This document shows positions 16,476 to 25,780 of a stretch of 37,372 nt of DNA, in pieces. Numbering within the stretch: position 1 is the first letter of the stretch; every line of letters begins with the position of its first letter. The translations under genes were made by a program, and so were the position numbers. This stretch comes from an uncultured Oscillospiraceae bacterium (GTDB taxonomy: Bacteria; Bacillota; Clostridia; Oscillospirales; Acutalibacteraceae): contig CATWUX010000004.1 in assembly GCA_958354085.1 (NCBI GenBank), positions 1 through 37,372 of the forward strand. The letters are read 5' to 3'. Below the pieces are notes generated by a model that had not been told where the DNA came from, searched no databases, and saw only the letters and a program-made list of their open reading frames with translations.

Positions 16476-17833
16476 TTTTTCCGCTCCTCGATCAGATTCA
16501 TGCACTCATCGTAATACTGTTTATAGGCGGTATTAAACTGCGGCACCAAATCCTTGGCTTTCAGCACGCCCTGAATCAGCTGTGTAAAAACGTCCTGTCC
16601 GTGTGTCCAATCCCAGAATGTCCCATAGCCGGGCGTCCATTTTCTGGCCTCCGCCACCCATTGCGGCAGAGTATCGAAAATGGCGGCGTAATCCTCCCCT
16701 TTGAAAAAGGATTTGACTCGCGTCCACAGCTCGGTGTCGTCCGCAATCGGCAGCATGGCCGGCAGCAGGTTGTTAGCTTCGCAATAATCCAGCTTGGTCG
16801 CCCAGCCGTCCGCTCCGTAGGTCATAAACCGCAGCAGCTCATAGGCTTCCTGCGGATGTTGCGTGGTCGCAGAAACCGCGCCTAAATCGATGACCGACTG
16901 GATACGACCGGAATCGGTCGGTTGCGGATAAACCAGCCACTCAATACCGTTGCTTGTCATGACATCGGATTTCATATACGCGCAGGTCCAGAACCAATCC
17001 AGCGCCATAGCCACTTTGCCGGTTTCCACCAGCGGCGTGGTCGCACTGCCGTAGGCAATTTCGCGCTGCTCATCCGTCAGGCAGTTGCCCATCACCTGCT
17101 CGTTGACCAGTTCTTTTCCTAAAGTGTAGCCCTCCGCCCAGCTGCTCAGATCAAAGGTTCCGGCCGACGGGTCAAAGCCCCATTCGTACAGGTTCTGTGT
17201 CGTCGCCACCGGGTACACCCGGTACAGCCATTCCGTACCGTCGTAGTTGCTCGGCTCCGTCAAGCCGAAGGTGTAGGTGCGCGGATTGCTCAGCCGGCGG
17301 GCAATCGTCACCATGTCCTCAATTTTCCAATCGACTTTTGGCAGCGGTTCATTCACGGAATCAAACAGCGTTTTGTTGACAAACACCACATTCGGAAACT
17401 GCCAGGTTGCCAGACCGTACCGTACGCCGTTGTAAATGCCCGCCTGCTTGATGCCGTCCGGTATCTTCTGAGTGTACGGATCGGCATTGTACATGTCGGT
17501 AATATCCAGCGTCCAGCCGTTTGCCGTAGCGCTTGCCAAATCAAACGTTGTAAAGGCATCCGGCAGGTCGCCGGTGGAATTCAGGTTAAACAGTCCCTGA
17601 TCCCAAGAATCCTGTGCCATGGTGATCTGGGTGACTTCAATATCCGGATGCAAGGCCATGAATTTCTCGATCAATGCGGCATCCACGGCGGCGTCCTGCC
17701 AGCTGGCCCAGGTCAGATGAATACTCCGTGTGGAGCTGCTCGTCCCGGGGCCTTTGCCGCAGGCTGCCAGCGGCAGCATAAGTGTTCCGGCCAGACCGAT
17801 ACAAAGCATGCGTTTCAGCCAATTTCGTTTCAT
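16472..17833 (-). CDS. Sugar ABC transporter solute-binding lipoprotein
   Basis: The 453-residue protein starts at the ATG at 17833, 7 bases after GGAGGA. It has a lipoprotein signal with lipobox LAAC (about Cys25). The rest fits the family 1 extracellular solute-binding fold of CUT1 importers: an early LTWASW strand, the ALHPDIEV segment, and the hinge region with AMALDWFW. It should deliver oligosaccharides to the two permeases encoded just upstream. Together with the other importer in the operon it gives two complete receptor-permease sets. The substrate is not readable from sequence; context suggests arabino-oligosaccharides. Confidence 0.88.
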   Translation of the reverse strand: MKRNWLKRMLCIGLAGTLMLPLAACGKGPGTSSSTRSIHLTWASWQDAAVDAALIEKFMALHPDIEVTQITMAQDSWDQGLFNLNSTGDLPDAFTTFDLASATANGWTLDITDMYNADPYTQKIPDGIKQAGIYNGVRYGLATWQFPNVVFVNKTLFDSVNEPLPKVDWKIEDMVTIARRLSNPRTYTFGLTEPSNYDGTEWLYRVYPVATTQNLYEWGFDPSAGTFDLSSWAEGYTLGKELVNEQVMGNCLTDEQREIAYGSATTPLVETGKVAMALDWFWTCAYMKSDVMTSNGIEWLVYPQPTDSGRIQSVIDLGAVSATTQHPQEAYELLRFMTYGADGWATKLDYCEANNLLPAMLPIADDTELWTRVKSFFKGEDYAAIFDTLPQWVAEARKWTPGYGTFWDWTHGQDVFTQLIQGVLKAKDLVPQFNTAYKQYYDECMNLIEERKK

Positions 17834-17870
17834 GTAATATTCCTCCGTTCGTTTCCCGGTCAACCGACCG

Positions 17871-18839
17871 TCAATCTTTGATTCCTACCATATCCACACT
17901 CTGAACGAAATATTTCTGCAAAGCAAAATACACGATCAGAAGAGGACCGACACATAGCACGGAACCGGCCATTACCACGGCCTCGTTCATTTTGGTTGCG
18001 TTTTCCGCGCCGAACATGGTTTTATAATTCGCCTCGAAGTTTTGCAGATTTACCAGCAGCGTGCTCATGGACGAGCCGCTCCCGTGCGCCGTATTGCTTA
18101 CAAAGGTTCCCACCAGTGTGGTTTCGTTCCAGTACCATACGAATGAAAACAAAAAAGCGATCAAGGCTGCCGCGCGTACCGTCGGCAGGGCGATGCGGGT
18201 GAACACCCTCCAGTGGCCGCAGCCGTCCAGCTTAGCGGCCTCTACAATGGACACCGGCAGCTGCCGGTAAAACTGATAGAAAATCAGCACAATAATCGCG
18301 GCATTCAGCCCCTGCCCCAGTATGGCGGGATACAAAATCGCCCCCAGCGTTCCCAGCAGCTTCATCTGTTTGTACAGCAAATAGGTGGGCATCAGCGTGA
18401 CAATGCGCGGCACGATAAAGGTCAGAAGCAACAGCCCCAGCAGGGGCTTGCGGAACCGGAACCGATACTGTGCAAAGGCATAGCCGGTAAACGCCGCCGT
18501 GATGACCTGACAAATCGCCGGCAGCAGCGTCAGCTTCAGTGTGTCGACCAGACTGCCTGTAAAATCCATCACCTTCAGCGCCTGCGCATAGCTGGAAAAA
18601 TCAATGTGTGACGGAATCCAAACCACAGAATCGTTGATAAGATCGGATAAGGACTTGATACTGGTGACAAACATATATAAAATGGGATATAAAAACACAT
18701 AGCTGAATACGATCAGCAAAGAATACAGCAGCAGATTGGTCAGCAGTCCGCGCCGCTCCCGCGTACCCAGCAGCAACTGGATGGCGGCTGTTTTGACGCC
18801 GGTTTTCCGGACATACTGCAGCGGATTTCTCAGCTTCAT
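17871..18839 (-). CDS. Carbohydrate ABC transporter permease (MalG-like), second importer
   Basis: This 322-residue polytopic membrane protein begins with a cytosolic tail and has about six transmembrane helices. The ATPase-docking EAA loop reads EAAKLDGCGHW near residue 220, typical of the MalG/CUT1 group. I choose the ATG at 18839; the GTG at 18845, which overlaps the upstream stop, has its purine stretch too close. It forms the inner-membrane channel with the following upstream gene product and receives sugar from the lipoprotein encoded downstream. No ATP-binding subunit gene lies in the window. Confidence 0.88.
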   Translation of the reverse strand: MKLRNPLQYVRKTGVKTAAIQLLLGTRERRGLLTNLLLYSLLIVFSYVFLYPILYMFVTSIKSLSDLINDSVVWIPSHIDFSSYAQALKVMDFTGSLVDTLKLTLLPAICQVITAAFTGYAFAQYRFRFRKPLLGLLLLTFIVPRIVTLMPTYLLYKQMKLLGTLGAILYPAILGQGLNAAIIVLIFYQFYRQLPVSIVEAAKLDGCGHWRVFTRIALPTVRAAALIAFLFSFVWYWNETTLVGTFVSNTAHGSGSSMSTLLVNLQNFEANYKTMFGAENATKMNEAVVMAGSVLCVGPLLIVYFALQKYFVQSVDMVGIKD

Positions 18840-18841
18840 AC

Positions 18842-19729
18842 TCACCGCCCCTTTCTCTTGCGTGCCGCCGGTTCGCGCTCACGCAGCAGCAGAAAACCAA
18901 TCGCCAGCAAACCGATCACCACCACGACATACATCCACGCCATGGCGGCGGCAAAGCCGTAGCCGCGCGTCGGCTGGAGCATATTGCCGTTGATCAAGGT
19001 GATGACATCGTTGTTATCCGCGTTGGCGAGAAAAACCAGTGTATAGACGGTGTTGAGCAGGATCAGCGGCTTGATATTGGGCAGGGTGATCTTCCAAAAA
19101 ATCTCCCATCCCGAGGCGCCGTCGATTTTAGCCGCCTCCACCATGTTTAAATCCATTTTTTGAATACCGGCTAGAAACAGCTGCATCGGAATTCCGGAGC
19201 ACCATAAAATGTAAATCAGCTTGGAAAACAGACCCAGCACCGGCTCCGCCAGCCAATCCGGCAGCAGCATTTGCAGGGTGGTCAGGAAGCCCTGACTCTG
19301 CATGATGGGTACGGTGGTCGCCCCCTGTGCAAACAGCTTATCCATCAGCGGTCCGCTGACCACAATGACCGGAAGGAAGAACAGCGTGCGGAATATCCCT
19401 CGTCCGCGCAGCTGGATGTTGAGCAGAAGAGCGATAAGCAGCGAAAACACCACGATCACCGGCACCTGCAATACGGTCGATAGCAAAAAGTTCAAAACCC
19501 GTCGGATAAAGAAGATATCCCGCACCCAAATGTCCGCATAATTGGTAAAGCCGCTGAACGTTACTTGCATGCCGCCGGGGATCGCTTTGACGCTGCAAAA
19601 GGAATAGTACAGGGAGATCGCCAACGGGCGCAGAGAAAACAGCACAAGGCCGATCAGCCAGGGCAAAAGAAACAAATAGCCGATGTTTTGGGCATTTCTC
19701 CCGCCCAAATGCCGGCGCTTTTCTTTCAT
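18842..19729 (-). CDS. Carbohydrate ABC transporter permease (MalF/UgpA-like), second importer
   Basis: The 295-residue protein has about six transmembrane helices. The EAA loop reads EAAKIDGASGWEIF near residue 198. The N-terminal NIGYLFLLPWLIGL segment is characteristic of the MalF/UgpA partner in CUT1 importers. Its ATG at 19729 overlaps the upstream stop (ATGA) and follows GAGGAAA. It should pair with the MalG-like permease immediately downstream. Confidence 0.88.
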   Translation of the reverse strand: MKEKRRHLGGRNAQNIGYLFLLPWLIGLVLFSLRPLAISLYYSFCSVKAIPGGMQVTFSGFTNYADIWVRDIFFIRRVLNFLLSTVLQVPVIVVFSLLIALLLNIQLRGRGIFRTLFFLPVIVVSGPLMDKLFAQGATTVPIMQSQGFLTTLQMLLPDWLAEPVLGLFSKLIYILWCSGIPMQLFLAGIQKMDLNMVEAAKIDGASGWEIFWKITLPNIKPLILLNTVYTLVFLANADNNDVITLINGNMLQPTRGYGFAAAMAWMYVVVVIGLLAIGFLLLREREPAARKRKGR

Positions 19730-21945
19730 GCGGTTTCCTCCTTCACAACATACGACTGTGCCGCTATCGTGACGTTCTCCAAAACGGCTTCCGTGTCGGT
19801 AGTGTTGACATATACCCGGCGGCCGTTGGCATATACCGTGACCGAAACGCCTGCCTGCTGCCGGTAGTCAACAATGGATGCGTTGCCGGTCGCCTGCTTG
19901 AGTGCGGCAAACGCCTGATAATACTGCACCACTTCCTCTTTATATTCCGCGTAGCTGCATGAAAACAGGTCGCGCGAATCCGTGTAGGCCAGAGAGGACG
20001 GTTCTTCCTTCATAAGCAGAAAGGAGGGACATACACCTGCGGCTATCATGCGCAGGAAATATTGCTTCGGCTCCGCTTGAAAATTCACATAGTCGCCGTA
20101 TAAATCCACATCTCCGCTCAGCGCCAGTGCAAAAAAAGGAATTTCTTCACTGACGAACTGATACTGAGAAGTGCTTAGCGGAATATTCAAAAAAGCTGTG
20201 CTGTTTTTCCACAGATAATCGCAGGGATTGTACAAAACCGTGCCTGCTTGTATCTGCTGCGCATAGATTTGCGCGGTTTGCTGACGCGACAGCAGCTGTC
20301 CCTGCTGGAGGCTGGATGACAACGTATAGCTCATGTCACCGATCGCCAGTCCCTCCGCTCCGACCTTTTGCACATCGGCCTGCTGTCCTTGCAGAATGGC
20401 GGTGCTTCTGAACGGTGTGTAGCGGTATTGGTACTCATGCAGATCCTTTTGCGTCGTCAGCTTCAGCATCCGCTCGTACAGTCCGTAGACATAGCTGGCC
20501 GAATCGTAGCCGGAGGTGCTGTACGTTTTTACTGTATCGGTGTACAGCCGCAAGGGCATACCCAGCTCGCGCAGGGTACTCGCCGTTTGTGCCAGCTGCC
20601 GGCTGTTTCCGAGTGAGGACTGCAGCTTGAGCGAAGCCGGACTCGTACCGTAAATACCGTTTGGCTGCCATCCTTTATACACCGTCACCGCCGAGGCCAC
20701 GCCCGCCTCAGACAGTTCCCGGCACATGGATGTTAACTGTTCGAGCGTCGTGGTTGCCACGAAGGAATACCCCAGCGCCGCTTCCTGCACATCGCCGGCA
20801 AAAAAGTCCAGGCTCAGCGGCACTGCCGAGCCGCCTCCGGCTTGCAGCACGCCGTTTTTCTCCAAATAGCTCCGATACGTGCAGGCCAGACCGGCGTAAT
20901 CCGCATCCTCTCCGCTGACAAAGTTCCAACGGATTTTGGCGTCGAAGCTGTTTCGCTGCGTCTGCACCATCGGTACACCGGTGGTGCGGGTGGTCGGATA
21001 AATATAGGTCTGCCGGTATACAAATTTTGCCGTGATCCAGTTATATTGCGTCACTACACCGTTCGGATACGCCAGAATCTGCGCGTTATACTGCCCCTTC
21101 TCAATCACGCCCAGAAAGCCGATCTGCCGGTCGGTATGCACCATACCGAATACCGGCGCGACTACCTGCTGGGGCGCACGATACGTCGTTGCCGTACCGT
21201 CAAACGCTTGTATCACCGTATACGGCGAGGTAATGCCATAATCCTCTCCGTATACCGCCGCCGTGTATGGCTGCACATATTTTCCTTCATTATCCTGCAG
21301 CGAGATCAACGCGCCGCTGCCGTCCGGGATCAGCATGTATCCCTCCTGTTCACCCAGAAAGGTATAGCCGAGAAACGGATATAAATAGAGCGCCGCCAGC
21401 TTGTTTCGGCCGGTTTCCTGAATAGAGGCTTGCGGTACCTCCGCGGTCATGCCCTCTTCCGTGAGTGAAACAAAGACCGTAAAACGGATACCCAGTCCGG
21501 TATAGGCGATCTGCGCTGCAAAGCCGTCCTCTGTCCGGGTAACCACTTTTTCCGGCTCCTTGGTCAGCATATCCGCCCGCTGTGCGGTCGTGCCGTTGCC
21601 CACATAATATTCGATGGCAATGCCGGATCGGGAGAAGTTGGTCCACGCGGGCTGATCGTTTTCGTCCGGCTCCGCCACGGCGGAGCGCAGGATACGCCCG
21701 GTGCCGTTCTCCTCCAGAATGACCGACAGGGTGTCCTCCCGCAGGTACAGGGAATAGGCCGTATTCCGGGCAATCAGCCGATGCCCCTCCCGCTCCTCAT
21801 CGGCCAGCGGCGTTGTCGCCGCCACGATCGGCCGCGCGTCCGTGTCCCCATCGGGCACGATGGTTACAGGCTGCGTTGCCGCGCTGCACCCGCAGAGCGT
21901 TACGCAAGTTAAAATAGCGGCCAGCAGCCTTTTACGTCCGGACAC
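19726..21945 (-). CDS. DUF5696-like lipoprotein, possible unclassified glycoside hydrolase
   Basis: I start at the GTG at 21945, 9 bases after AGGAGG and overlapping the previous gene by 14 bases. The 739-residue product has a lipobox (LCGC, about Cys20). Its N-terminal half is beta-rich and resembles the sandwich domains of GH31/GH36-type enzymes (YSLYLREDTLSVILEENGTGR, about 63-83). A middle block resembles the ADYAGLACTYRSYL sequence seen in front of TIM barrels. The second half (about 375-640) alternates strands and helices as a barrel would. I recognise it as DUF5696-like from memory of similar loci. No catalytic pair can be named, and its biochemical role is unknown. It is translationally coupled to the NHL/Yip1 gene and to the permeases. 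Confidence 0.65.
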   Translation of the reverse strand: MSGRKRLLAAILTCVTLCGCSAATQPVTIVPDGDTDARPIVAATTPLADEEREGHRLIARNTAYSLYLREDTLSVILEENGTGRILRSAVAEPDENDQPAWTNFSRSGIAIEYYVGNGTTAQRADMLTKEPEKVVTRTEDGFAAQIAYTGLGIRFTVFVSLTEEGMTAEVPQASIQETGRNKLAALYLYPFLGYTFLGEQEGYMLIPDGSGALISLQDNEGKYVQPYTAAVYGEDYGITSPYTVIQAFDGTATTYRAPQQVVAPVFGMVHTDRQIGFLGVIEKGQYNAQILAYPNGVVTQYNWITAKFVYRQTYIYPTTRTTGVPMVQTQRNSFDAKIRWNFVSGEDADYAGLACTYRSYLEKNGVLQAGGGSAVPLSLDFFAGDVQEAALGYSFVATTTLEQLTSMCRELSEAGVASAVTVYKGWQPNGIYGTSPASLKLQSSLGNSRQLAQTASTLRELGMPLRLYTDTVKTYSTSGYDSASYVYGLYERMLKLTTQKDLHEYQYRYTPFRSTAILQGQQADVQKVGAEGLAIGDMSYTLSSSLQQGQLLSRQQTAQIYAQQIQAGTVLYNPCDYLWKNSTAFLNIPLSTSQYQFVSEEIPFFALALSGDVDLYGDYVNFQAEPKQYFLRMIAAGVCPSFLLMKEEPSSLAYTDSRDLFSCSYAEYKEEVVQYYQAFAALKQATGNASIVDYRQQAGVSVTVYANGRRVYVNTTDTEAVLENVTIAAQSYVVKEETA

Positions 21946-23971
21946 GATAGCGCACCTCCTTGAAGAGTTGATAGAGGAAATCGGCAAACTGTTTATACAG
22001 AATATAGAGAACGAACAGGGCTGCAACGGCAATCAGCAGCGCAAACACGGTTAAAAACAGAACCTTGAACGTTTCCGCATAGGTATAATTGTTCATCTCC
22101 CGTACCATGACAACAAACAGGATCACACAGCCGGCAATGGCTAGGGTTTCCAGAAGATAGATCAGGAAGCTTTCGTTGCGGGTACAGATATGTGAGGAAA
22201 GCACGATCAGCGGCTTGAGCACCAGATAGGGCATCATCGAATAAATGATGCCGCAGTAAATATCCCGGAACCGCGCTTCGCCCTCCGTAATGGAGCAAAT
22301 CAAATACAGGCAGGCGTTGACCAGAATAAACGCCCCGCACACCAGACCGATATCGGTCAGAATATCAAAGCGTCCGGCGGCAGTCGAAGAAAAGAGAAAG
22401 CCTTTAAAGTATTTGTCCAGTACATACCAAACAAAAAACACGCCGTACAAAACCGTTGCGGATAACATTGAGACTTTCTGCTCATGCTTGATCCCATAGC
22501 AGGCGTCGGCAGGATTGCGGGGCATGTAGCCCAAAAAGCGTATCTGCGCCAGGAAAGGCTTTCGCGAAATTGCCTGCGCGGCTCCGTGCAGGCGGGCCAA
22601 AACCGGAACGCGTTTGCGCAGCGCATGGTATATGGCCGCCAGCAGTCCCAGTCCTACCAACGCACTGATAATCCACAGGATGTTTTCCCGTATCCAATGG
22701 TTCCGCAGTTCGCTGAAAGCGCGGGAATAGCCCCTGCGGTCATTCGCCAGACGGTACCGGCTCAGCGATTCCGCATAGTTTCCCTGTTTATAATAGACGG
22801 CGCCCATACCCTTGTTCGCGTAGGTGAACATGCTGTCCATCTGTGTGACGGCGCGCCAGCAGTCTTCACTTTGCAGATATTTTCCCTGCTGATACAGGTC
22901 GATTCCTTTATGTACGGTGGAGGCAAAGACGGTGGGACGGAATATCTGGATCTCGTTCTTGCTGTCGTCCAGAACATACAGTTGCCCGTTATCGTATGAC
23001 ACGGCCGCCGTGGAGCCGAACAGGCCGTTTCGCTGCGAGCCGTCATCCAGCCCGCCGAAAGCGAACAGCAGCTGTCCCTCCTGATCAAACTCCAGAATAT
23101 ACCCATCCTTGGAGCACAGGTATACGTTGCGGATATCCCCCGTGCAGATACCGGTCAGCGTAATGTCCGCCAAATCGGAAAAGGCAAAAGGCTCTGTGAG
23201 CATGTTTTCGCCGGCAAAATTCAGTTTCCGATACGCAGATGTCGTCTTGGCATCGGTAATCGTATACACCAGCCCCTGATCGTCCACCGCCAGATTCACG
23301 GAGGATGGCGGCAGATTACGGCTGGTACGGCTCTTTTGCTCATCCGTATACAAAATGCTGGATACGACCGTCCACAGGGTTACCGGTGTGTCATTGGCAC
23401 CGAAATAGGCGATAAACTCGCCGGTTTTGCGGGACATCTGCACCAGTCCGTTTGTGTTCGCGTCGCTGAGAATGTAGAGATTATCCGAAGCGTCAATACC
23501 CACCTTGATCGGGACAAAGGTAGCTTCATTTCCGTAAAGCGGTTCATCGGGACGCGTAAAGGTCTGTATCAGCGCCCCTTGCCCGTCAAACTCGAATACG
23601 GCCTGCGCCGTTTTATCCGCGACCAGTACATGACCGTCGGCGGTCAGACATAGCCCTGTGGGCGTTTCAAGCCGGCCTTCTCCGATCGTGCGCAGCCACT
23701 CTCCTTGTGCTGTTCCTACCAGCACCCGCGCATTTTTGGTGTCGCAGATATACAGTATCCCGTCCTGCACAACCATATCCGAAGGCGACTGAAAGGTCTC
23801 TTCGCCGAAAGCACGCAGCATGCCGACGGGAGTGTAGGCCGTTCGTGTTTCAAAATAGTACCGGTCATAAAGTGTTGTAAGCGTTTTATACCCGACATCG
23901 GCCGCGGCAGATGTAGAAAGCAAGCAGGAAAACAACAGCAGCAATGCCAGCAGCCGGACCGGCTTTCTCAT
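21932..23971 (-). CDS. NHL-propeller / TPR / Yip1-like multi-domain membrane protein
   Basis: The 679-residue protein has a signal peptide (about 1-24). An NHL-type beta-propeller follows (about 58-345, with repeated SPSDMVV, TPTGLCL, IKVGIDASDNLYI and VNLAVDDQGLVYTI strands). A TPR-like helical segment is next (about 352-420, with GIDLYQQGKYLQSEDCW and GAVYYKQGNYAESLSRY). After one transmembrane helix (about 431-450), a Yip1-like membrane domain runs from about 472 to 662 with roughly five helices. The propeller should face outside and the linker between helices inside. The function is unknown; an assembly or sensing factor for the importers is one possibility. It lies 19 bases after the permease gene upstream. 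Confidence 0.75.
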   Translation of the reverse strand: MRKPVRLLALLLLFSCLLSTSAAADVGYKTLTTLYDRYYFETRTAYTPVGMLRAFGEETFQSPSDMVVQDGILYICDTKNARVLVGTAQGEWLRTIGEGRLETPTGLCLTADGHVLVADKTAQAVFEFDGQGALIQTFTRPDEPLYGNEATFVPIKVGIDASDNLYILSDANTNGLVQMSRKTGEFIAYFGANDTPVTLWTVVSSILYTDEQKSRTSRNLPPSSVNLAVDDQGLVYTITDAKTTSAYRKLNFAGENMLTEPFAFSDLADITLTGICTGDIRNVYLCSKDGYILEFDQEGQLLFAFGGLDDGSQRNGLFGSTAAVSYDNGQLYVLDDSKNEIQIFRPTVFASTVHKGIDLYQQGKYLQSEDCWRAVTQMDSMFTYANKGMGAVYYKQGNYAESLSRYRLANDRRGYSRAFSELRNHWIRENILWIISALVGLGLLAAIYHALRKRVPVLARLHGAAQAISRKPFLAQIRFLGYMPRNPADACYGIKHEQKVSMLSATVLYGVFFVWYVLDKYFKGFLFSSTAAGRFDILTDIGLVCGAFILVNACLYLICSITEGEARFRDIYCGIIYSMMPYLVLKPLIVLSSHICTRNESFLIYLLETLAIAGCVILFVVMVREMNNYTYAETFKVLFLTVFALLIAVAALFVLYILYKQFADFLYQLFKEVRYRVRT
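21955..21960 (-). promoter_or_regulatory. Ribosome binding site deciding a GTG start
   Basis: AGGAGG on the minus strand lies 9 bases from the GTG at 21945, inside the last codons of the NHL/Yip1 gene. It is the reason for preferring the GTG, which immediately precedes a good lipoprotein signal, over earlier in-frame codons that would add about 29 residues without a signal. Confidence 0.7.
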
Positions 23972-23990
23972 AGACAGTTCCCCCCAGAAA

Positions 23991-24860
23991 TCATTTGATG
24001 CCCGACTGCGCCATGGTGCTCATCACATTTTTTTGCATACAGATAAACAGCACCAGATTCGGTATAAACATGATCAGCGCCGCGGCAGCCGCCACCCCTT
24101 GTCCGGCGACATTGTTATTGCCGGAGGCCAGGGTGTTCATGTAAAATGCCAATGTTTTCATGCTTTCACTGTTGATATACATATTGGAGCTTTCCAGATT
24201 GTTCCACACCAGCTGAAAACCGAGGATGCATACCGTCATGACCGCAGGGCGAACCATCGGCAGGATAACACGGCAATAGATAGTCCACTCTCCCGCGCCG
24301 TCCACTGTCGCGGCTTCGATCAGCGCATCGGGAATGGTATCAATGAATTGCTTGACCAGAAATAACCCCACCGGCAATGCCAACAGCGGCAGGATATGAG
24401 CCAAATAGGTATCCGTCATTCCCAGCATCTGAATCAACAAATAGCGGGGAATCGCCACGGCCACCGCCACAAACATCAGCGCAATGGTGTTGATTTCCAT
24501 CAGCAGCGTTTTGCCTTTAAAGCGCATCTTGGATAGTGCATAGCCGCCCATCGTGGAAAGAAGGACGAGCAAAAACAATACGGTCACCGTCACCAGCAGG
24601 CTGTTAAACAGATAACGGGAAAGCGGAATGACCGAGGAAAGCGTGGAGGAAAGCATATTGTAAAAATTGGAAAGCGTCGGCTGCTCCACAAAAAAGCGAG
24701 GCGGGAACGCAAACAGCTCATTGAGCGGCTTGAAGGACTGATTAAAGATAAACACAATGGGCAGGCCCATAATAACCGCGATGGGAATCAGAAACAAATA
24801 GATCTTCAGCTGCCCGCGTTCAAATTTCGGCGGGTCCACGTTGGTGGTATGAAAAGCCAT
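23991..24860 (-). CDS. Carbohydrate ABC transporter permease (MalG-like), first importer
   Basis: This 289-residue protein has about six transmembrane helices and the EAA loop EAATVDGAGEWTIY near residue 185. The FNQSFKPLNELFAFPPRF segment after the first helix is typical of the MalG group. GGAGAGGG stands 6 bases before the ATG, and the gene follows its partner permease by 2 bases. With that partner and the giant solute-binding protein it forms the first importer of the operon. Confidence 0.88.
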   Translation of the reverse strand: MAFHTTNVDPPKFERGQLKIYLFLIPIAVIMGLPIVFIFNQSFKPLNELFAFPPRFFVEQPTLSNFYNMLSSTLSSVIPLSRYLFNSLLVTVTVLFLLVLLSTMGGYALSKMRFKGKTLLMEINTIALMFVAVAVAIPRYLLIQMLGMTDTYLAHILPLLALPVGLFLVKQFIDTIPDALIEAATVDGAGEWTIYCRVILPMVRPAVMTVCILGFQLVWNNLESSNMYINSESMKTLAFYMNTLASGNNNVAGQGVAAAAALIMFIPNLVLFICMQKNVMSTMAQSGIK

Positions 24861-24862
24861 TC

Positions 24863-25753
24863 TTAACCCTCTCCTTTTTCACGGAAAACCCGCTGCGCGA
24901 TCTTGGAAAACGCATAAATCATCACCAGCAGTACAACCGAAACGGCTGAGGCGTAACCCATTTCATAGCGAATAAAGCCGAAATCCTCTGCATGGTTCAC
25001 CATCAGCTGCCCGGCATAACCCGGTGTCGGATTCGTTCCGCTGAGCTGAACGCCGATACCGCCTTGCTGAAAGGCCGAAACGATTGCCATCACGGCGCCG
25101 AACAGCATTTGCGGCTTCATGGACGGGATGGTAATGTAAAAAATCTCCTGCCAGCGATTGCGCATACCATCAATCATCGCCGCTTCGTATAAGCTGCGAT
25201 CGACGTTGAGCACGCCGGCCAGCATCGCCAGGAAGCCGACGCCCATGCTGCTCCACAATCCCACCAAGATCATCACCGGCAGTAAATACTGCGAAGACTG
25301 CAGAAAGATAATCGGCTGGGTGATAATGCCCATGTTGATTAAAAGATTATTGATATACCCCATTCGATCGCCGCTGAACAGCACCCGCCAAATGACCGCC
25401 ATCGCCGTTCCGGCAGTCATAGACGGTGAATATAAAATCAGCGCCAGTACGGTGCGCGGCCCTTTGGTCAGCTGCGACAGCGACCACGCCATAAAAAAGG
25501 ACAGCAGATACCCGACCGGCCCGACAATCAGCGCAAAAATCAGGGTATTCGGCAAAACATGCTTGATAAACACCTCATCCTGTAAAAACAGGTTCAGATA
25601 GTTGGACAACCCGACAAAATGCGGGGCTTGTACCGCGTTGAAATCGGTCATGGACAAGCCTAGCGCCACCAGCACGGGAATGACAATAAAAACAACAAAT
25701 ATCAAATAATACGGTCCCAAAAATAAATACGGAACTATTTTTCGCCGCTGCAA
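24863..25753 (-). CDS. Carbohydrate ABC transporter permease (MalF/UgpA-like), first importer, TTG start
   Basis: I start at a TTG (25753), 8 bases after AGGAAGGAG. An ATG at 25777 opens the same frame but has no purine-rich site in front of it. The 296-residue product begins LQRRKIVPYLFLGP, has about six transmembrane helices and the EAA loop EAAMIDGMRNRWQEIF. It is the MalF/UgpA-type half of the first importer. The rare start codon may lower its translation relative to its neighbours. Confidence 0.85.
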   Translation of the reverse strand: MQRRKIVPYLFLGPYYLIFVVFIVIPVLVALGLSMTDFNAVQAPHFVGLSNYLNLFLQDEVFIKHVLPNTLIFALIVGPVGYLLSFFMAWSLSQLTKGPRTVLALILYSPSMTAGTAMAVIWRVLFSGDRMGYINNLLINMGIITQPIIFLQSSQYLLPVMILVGLWSSMGVGFLAMLAGVLNVDRSLYEAAMIDGMRNRWQEIFYITIPSMKPQMLFGAVMAIVSAFQQGGIGVQLSGTNPTPGYAGQLMVNHAEDFGFIRYEMGYASAVSVVLLVMIYAFSKIAQRVFREKGEG

Positions 25754-25761
25754 ACAGCTCG

Positions 25762-25770
25762 CTCCTTCCT
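25762..25770 (-). promoter_or_regulatory. Ribosome binding site deciding a TTG start
   Basis: AGGAAGGAG on the minus strand is placed 8 bases before TTG at 25753 and lies inside the longer open frame that begins at the ATG at 25777, which itself is preceded only by GTTGAAAA. Confidence 0.65.
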
Positions 25771-25780
25771 GACGCATTTT

